Shown here in pieces: positions 61,751-64,000 of a stretch of DNA of 64,000 bases. The translations under genes were made by a program, and so were the position numbers. A model generated the notes under the pieces. That model made no database searches, was not told the DNA's origin, and worked only from the letters and a program-made list of their open reading frames with translations. The number at the start of each line of letters is the position of its first letter. Positions within the stretch are counted from its first letter, which is position 1. Origin of the DNA: Lachnospiraceae bacterium (GTDB taxonomy: Bacteria; Bacillota; Clostridia; Lachnospirales; Lachnospiraceae); NCBI GenBank assembly GCA_009774245.1, contig VSNM01000001.1:150852-214851 (forward strand), written 5' to 3'.

Positions 61751-63112
61751 TTGACGAGATACAATTATAAATATTTATTCGAGGCAATCATAATTTTTAG
61801 TATACTGACTATATCAGGATGCGGACAGAAAGTAAGCCAGAATTATGGAACATCAATAGATGAAGATACTTCTGTATTGTCTACTGAAAATAGTGAAAAT
61901 AACATTTCCAATTCTTTGGACATAGAGTATTCACAGGATTCGACTGTAAATGTAAAAATATACAGTCAGGAGGATTATGAGAATTTCATTAATCAGTTGG
62001 AAGGTGATAAGAAGATTTACTCTGTGTACTTGGACTTGTGCGATTTGGATACGATTATTTATCTGGATAAGCTGCTGGAGAATCAGAATATTAGATATCT
62101 GGATATAAAAAATGGAGGGGTAATCTGTGTCAGGGATAAGCATCTTCTTGAAACAGGCAGTTTATATGGAATAAGCTTATATCATGTTTCAGCGGTACAG
62201 GAGAATATGCTTGATCATTTTAGTGGACTGGAGATTTGTATACGATTGGACGATAGATACACAGGCAGACTGCCAACGCGGGATTTGCTGAATAACACGG
62301 ACTGTGAGAGTATAGTATTAATCAGAGATGGAACCGGACAGCTCAACGGAACAGATACATATCATGACGAGAATAGAATGGAATGGGCACATTTTTATTC
62401 TGTTTTACCTTTAGAGAATCAATATATGAAAGGCTTGTACCGAGTCAATCATGAGAGCTGCAGTTATACCAGCTATGAGTTTTGCAAAAAGGATACGCAG
62501 GAGACATGTGCTGCATTTGTGTGCGTGAAGGATAAGGAATCAGATGGGCGACATTATTTTGATATTCTGGAAATCCCCAAAGTAGAACTTTCCAACATTT
62601 CGCGGTATGAAGGAAGAAGGTTTTATTTTGAAGATATTAATTTTGATAGTTATGAAGATCTACTTTTTCTGGGGAATAATGACAGGATAAAGCTCTATTA
62701 TCAGTGCACCGGCTTTCTGTGGGATGACAATGAAAAGATATATAAGCTGTGTGAAACAGTTCCCCATAATTTTAAAGGGATCGATGGAGAGAAGGAGCGG
62801 CTGATATATAGTACAAGTGGATCGGCTTCTGATGATGAGTACTATATATACAAATATGACGGAAACGAATATAAGGAAGAGCGGCTTGAAGTTCGGCAGA
62901 TAAGTGAAGAGAAAATAGTATGGCAGTATTTTTTAGATGGAAAATTAGATAAAGAAATAAAGGCGGATTTAAATAAATCGCAGAATTTCTATACTGTTAT
63001 ATATTATGAAGATGGTGAGATAAAAGAGGAGGAATTGATAGACGCGGATTGTAACATATGGGAAACCGGAAAAAAGTATTTTCCTGCGTTTGACTTTTAT
63101 AATAATGGATAA
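61751..63112 (+). CDS. Large lipoprotein, candidate immunity
   Basis: TTG 61751 with AAGGGAGAATT upstream. Signal peptide with lipobox TISGC, 453 residues. The mid-part contains NVKIYSQEDYENFINQLEGDK and LDLCDLDTIIYLDKLLENQNIRYLD, faintly LRR-like, followed by FEDINFDSYEDLLFLG, a calcium-loop-like motif, and repeated Tyr/Asp-rich strands. The C-terminal part (FYTVIYYEDGEIKEEEL, ETGKKYFPAF) is seen in many exported Clostridia proteins of unknown role. Position at the end of an effector module suggests immunity. Confidence 0.55.
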   Translation: MTRYNYKYLFEAIIIFSILTISGCGQKVSQNYGTSIDEDTSVLSTENSENNISNSLDIEYSQDSTVNVKIYSQEDYENFINQLEGDKKIYSVYLDLCDLDTIIYLDKLLENQNIRYLDIKNGGVICVRDKHLLETGSLYGISLYHVSAVQENMLDHFSGLEICIRLDDRYTGRLPTRDLLNNTDCESIVLIRDGTGQLNGTDTYHDENRMEWAHFYSVLPLENQYMKGLYRVNHESCSYTSYEFCKKDTQETCAAFVCVKDKESDGRHYFDILEIPKVELSNISRYEGRRFYFEDINFDSYEDLLFLGNNDRIKLYYQCTGFLWDDNEKIYKLCETVPHNFKGIDGEKERLIYSTSGSASDDEYYIYKYDGNEYKEERLEVRQISEEKIVWQYFLDGKLDKEIKADLNKSQNFYTVIYYEDGEIKEEELIDADCNIWETGKKYFPAFDFYNNG

Positions 63113-63460
63113 TGCGCGAGATATGATCATCAATATCTGGGAAAATATAACAGGAACCCGTACAACATCAACATAATAATCATTATTATGTTTAAAGCAT
63201 ATTCAGAGGATTATGAGCTAGATCTGCCTAAGAACACAAATGTATTATATTGACAGTCAGAGCGGGTATATTTATCGTGTAGGAGAAAATGCTGATTTTT
63301 TAAGGACGGAATTATATTATATTGGAGATTTGTGAATGGAGATGGGGTTATGGCTGGCGGCAGAGAAAATATATGGGAATTTTGTAAATGGAGAGGATCT
63401 AGACCTGGAATGGTAGAGAAGTTTTTTCAATGGAAAAATGTCGACAAGGAGTGACAAACA
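63113..63460. other. Degenerate spacer
   Basis: About 350 bases with only fragments (MFKAYSEDYELDLPKNTNVLY at about 63189-63254; WENIWEFCKWRG-like pieces to 63420). No complete gene, terminator or RNA is visible. The last 40 bases match the region upstream of the relic at 10962. Confidence 0.45.
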
Positions 63461-64000
63461 ATGGAGAAGGAACAAAGGAAGAGAACAGAAATGCTCCCAT
63501 ACCTGCAGGCTGCCATGGAAGAAACATTTCAGTGCACCTGCAGCGAAATCCGGACAGCGCTGGACACAGATGCATGCGTGATCTGGCGCGGGCTCCGGGA
63601 TGCCGTCTGCGGATGCCTGGAGACAGCAGGGGCGTTACAGCGGCAGGGACAGAAGGGCAGACTGAAATACCTGGCTTTCAGCATGATGCAGCATGCGCTG
63701 TGGATGGACAGGCTGGAGCTGCGCATCGACGCCCTGGACGACAGCTTTTATCTGGACACGGCGGAGGCATCGGCGCAGTACCGTGCGGATTTCCTGCAGG
63801 ACAGGTTCCGGAGAGACATGGAATGTTTATATGAAAAGGCCCGGTCGCGTTTCATAAGGATACAAAACAATGAGCTGGTTCAGATCAGACAGGCATACGC
63901 AGAATACTACTATTCCCTGCTGTTCTGCATGATGGAATCCCTGACGGGACTGGTCCGGGAGACCGTTGCTGGGAGCGGAGTCGGGACGGCGGACGGATTT
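63461..64000 (+). CDS. CIS-associated protein, paralogue of 38809 gene (3' end outside window)
   Basis: ATG 63461 after AAGGAGTGAC. 180 codons are open to the window edge. RLKYLAFSMMQHALWMDRLELRI and DDSFYLDTAE line up with RYLAFLRLRSGGYTQ and DKRLYLD in the 206-residue protein at 38809. GC-rich like the structural genes. So another structural or carrier block probably continues beyond the window. Confidence 0.65.
   Translation, partial: MEKEQRKRTEMLPYLQAAMEETFQCTCSEIRTALDTDACVIWRGLRDAVCGCLETAGALQRQGQKGRLKYLAFSMMQHALWMDRLELRIDALDDSFYLDTAEASAQYRADFLQDRFRRDMECLYEKARSRFIRIQNNELVQIRQAYAEYYYSLLFCMMESLTGLVRETVAGSGVGTADGF

Noticed and set aside
1..64000. tRNA, rRNA or riboswitch genes
   Set aside because: I saw no tRNA cloverleaf, rRNA stretch or recognisable riboswitch core. 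Short or unusual ones could be missed without a covariance search.

Overview
The window looks like a chromosomal segment of a Gram-positive Clostridia, most likely Lachnospiraceae. This is inferred from strong AGGAGG-type ribosome binding sites, TTG/GTG starts, Rgg/PlcR-like tandem regulators, RsiV-like lipoproteins and the protein families seen; no rRNA or tRNA is present to confirm it. Almost everything from about 11.5 kb to the right edge belongs to one large locus that I read as a T6SS/phage-tail-like contractile injection system (CIS) with its effectors and candidate immunity genes.

Layout. 1-3.4 kb: a decayed accessory region (tail of a PD-(D/E)XK protein, a lipoprotein, gene fragments, a truncated integrase at a perfect palindrome). 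3.4-8.5 kb: a 1.17-kb duplication gives a truncated and an intact copy of a 635-residue double HTH-TPR regulator, with an Rpn-family nuclease between them. The intact regulator overlaps tail-to-tail with a minus-strand gene for a 44-residue exported peptide. That peptide gene and its upstream region occur twice (8.5-8.9 kb and 11.2-11.6 kb). The second copy is divergent from the first CIS gene, so a peptide-responsive switch for the CIS is the most interesting regulatory hypothesis here.

11.5-20.8 kb is the structural operon: VWA membrane protein, 726-residue sheath-like protein, two Hcp-like tube proteins, a strong internal hairpin, J-domain protein, membrane FHA protein, an unknown protein and two VgrG/gpD-like spike proteins. 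38.8-45.0 kb is a second, GC-rich structural/regulatory block: two conserved unknowns, zinc-ribbon FHA, PP2C phosphatase, degenerate PP2C with TPR repeats, and two likely baseplate proteins, the first with a frameshifted start. 47.4-50.8 kb adds an Hsp70-like ATPase and another likely baseplate protein. 55.5-59.2 kb carries two more VgrG proteins and an Eag-like chaperone candidate.

Between these blocks are cargo islands. Five proteins start with a DUF4280 (PAAR-like) domain and end in different domains: GH24 lysozyme, a double-psi-barrel-like domain (twice), a lysozyme/transglycosylase-like domain and GH19. At least three, and probably all, would act on peptidoglycan. Each is followed by AT-rich genes for lipoproteins or single-span membrane proteins that fit as immunity proteins facing the cell wall. 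Many are tandem-duplicated, carry Asp-rich FG-GAP-like loops, or are RsiV-like (DUF3298/DUF4163), leucine-rich or RCC1-like. Pseudogenes, an 849-bp near-identical effector block and shared spacer fragments show active recombination.

The system lacks a recognisable ClpV ATPase and TssJLM complex within the window. The Hsp70-like protein and J-domain protein are candidates for sheath turnover, and the VWA and FHA membrane proteins for anchoring. All functional statements are from reading the translated sequence; no database search was run.
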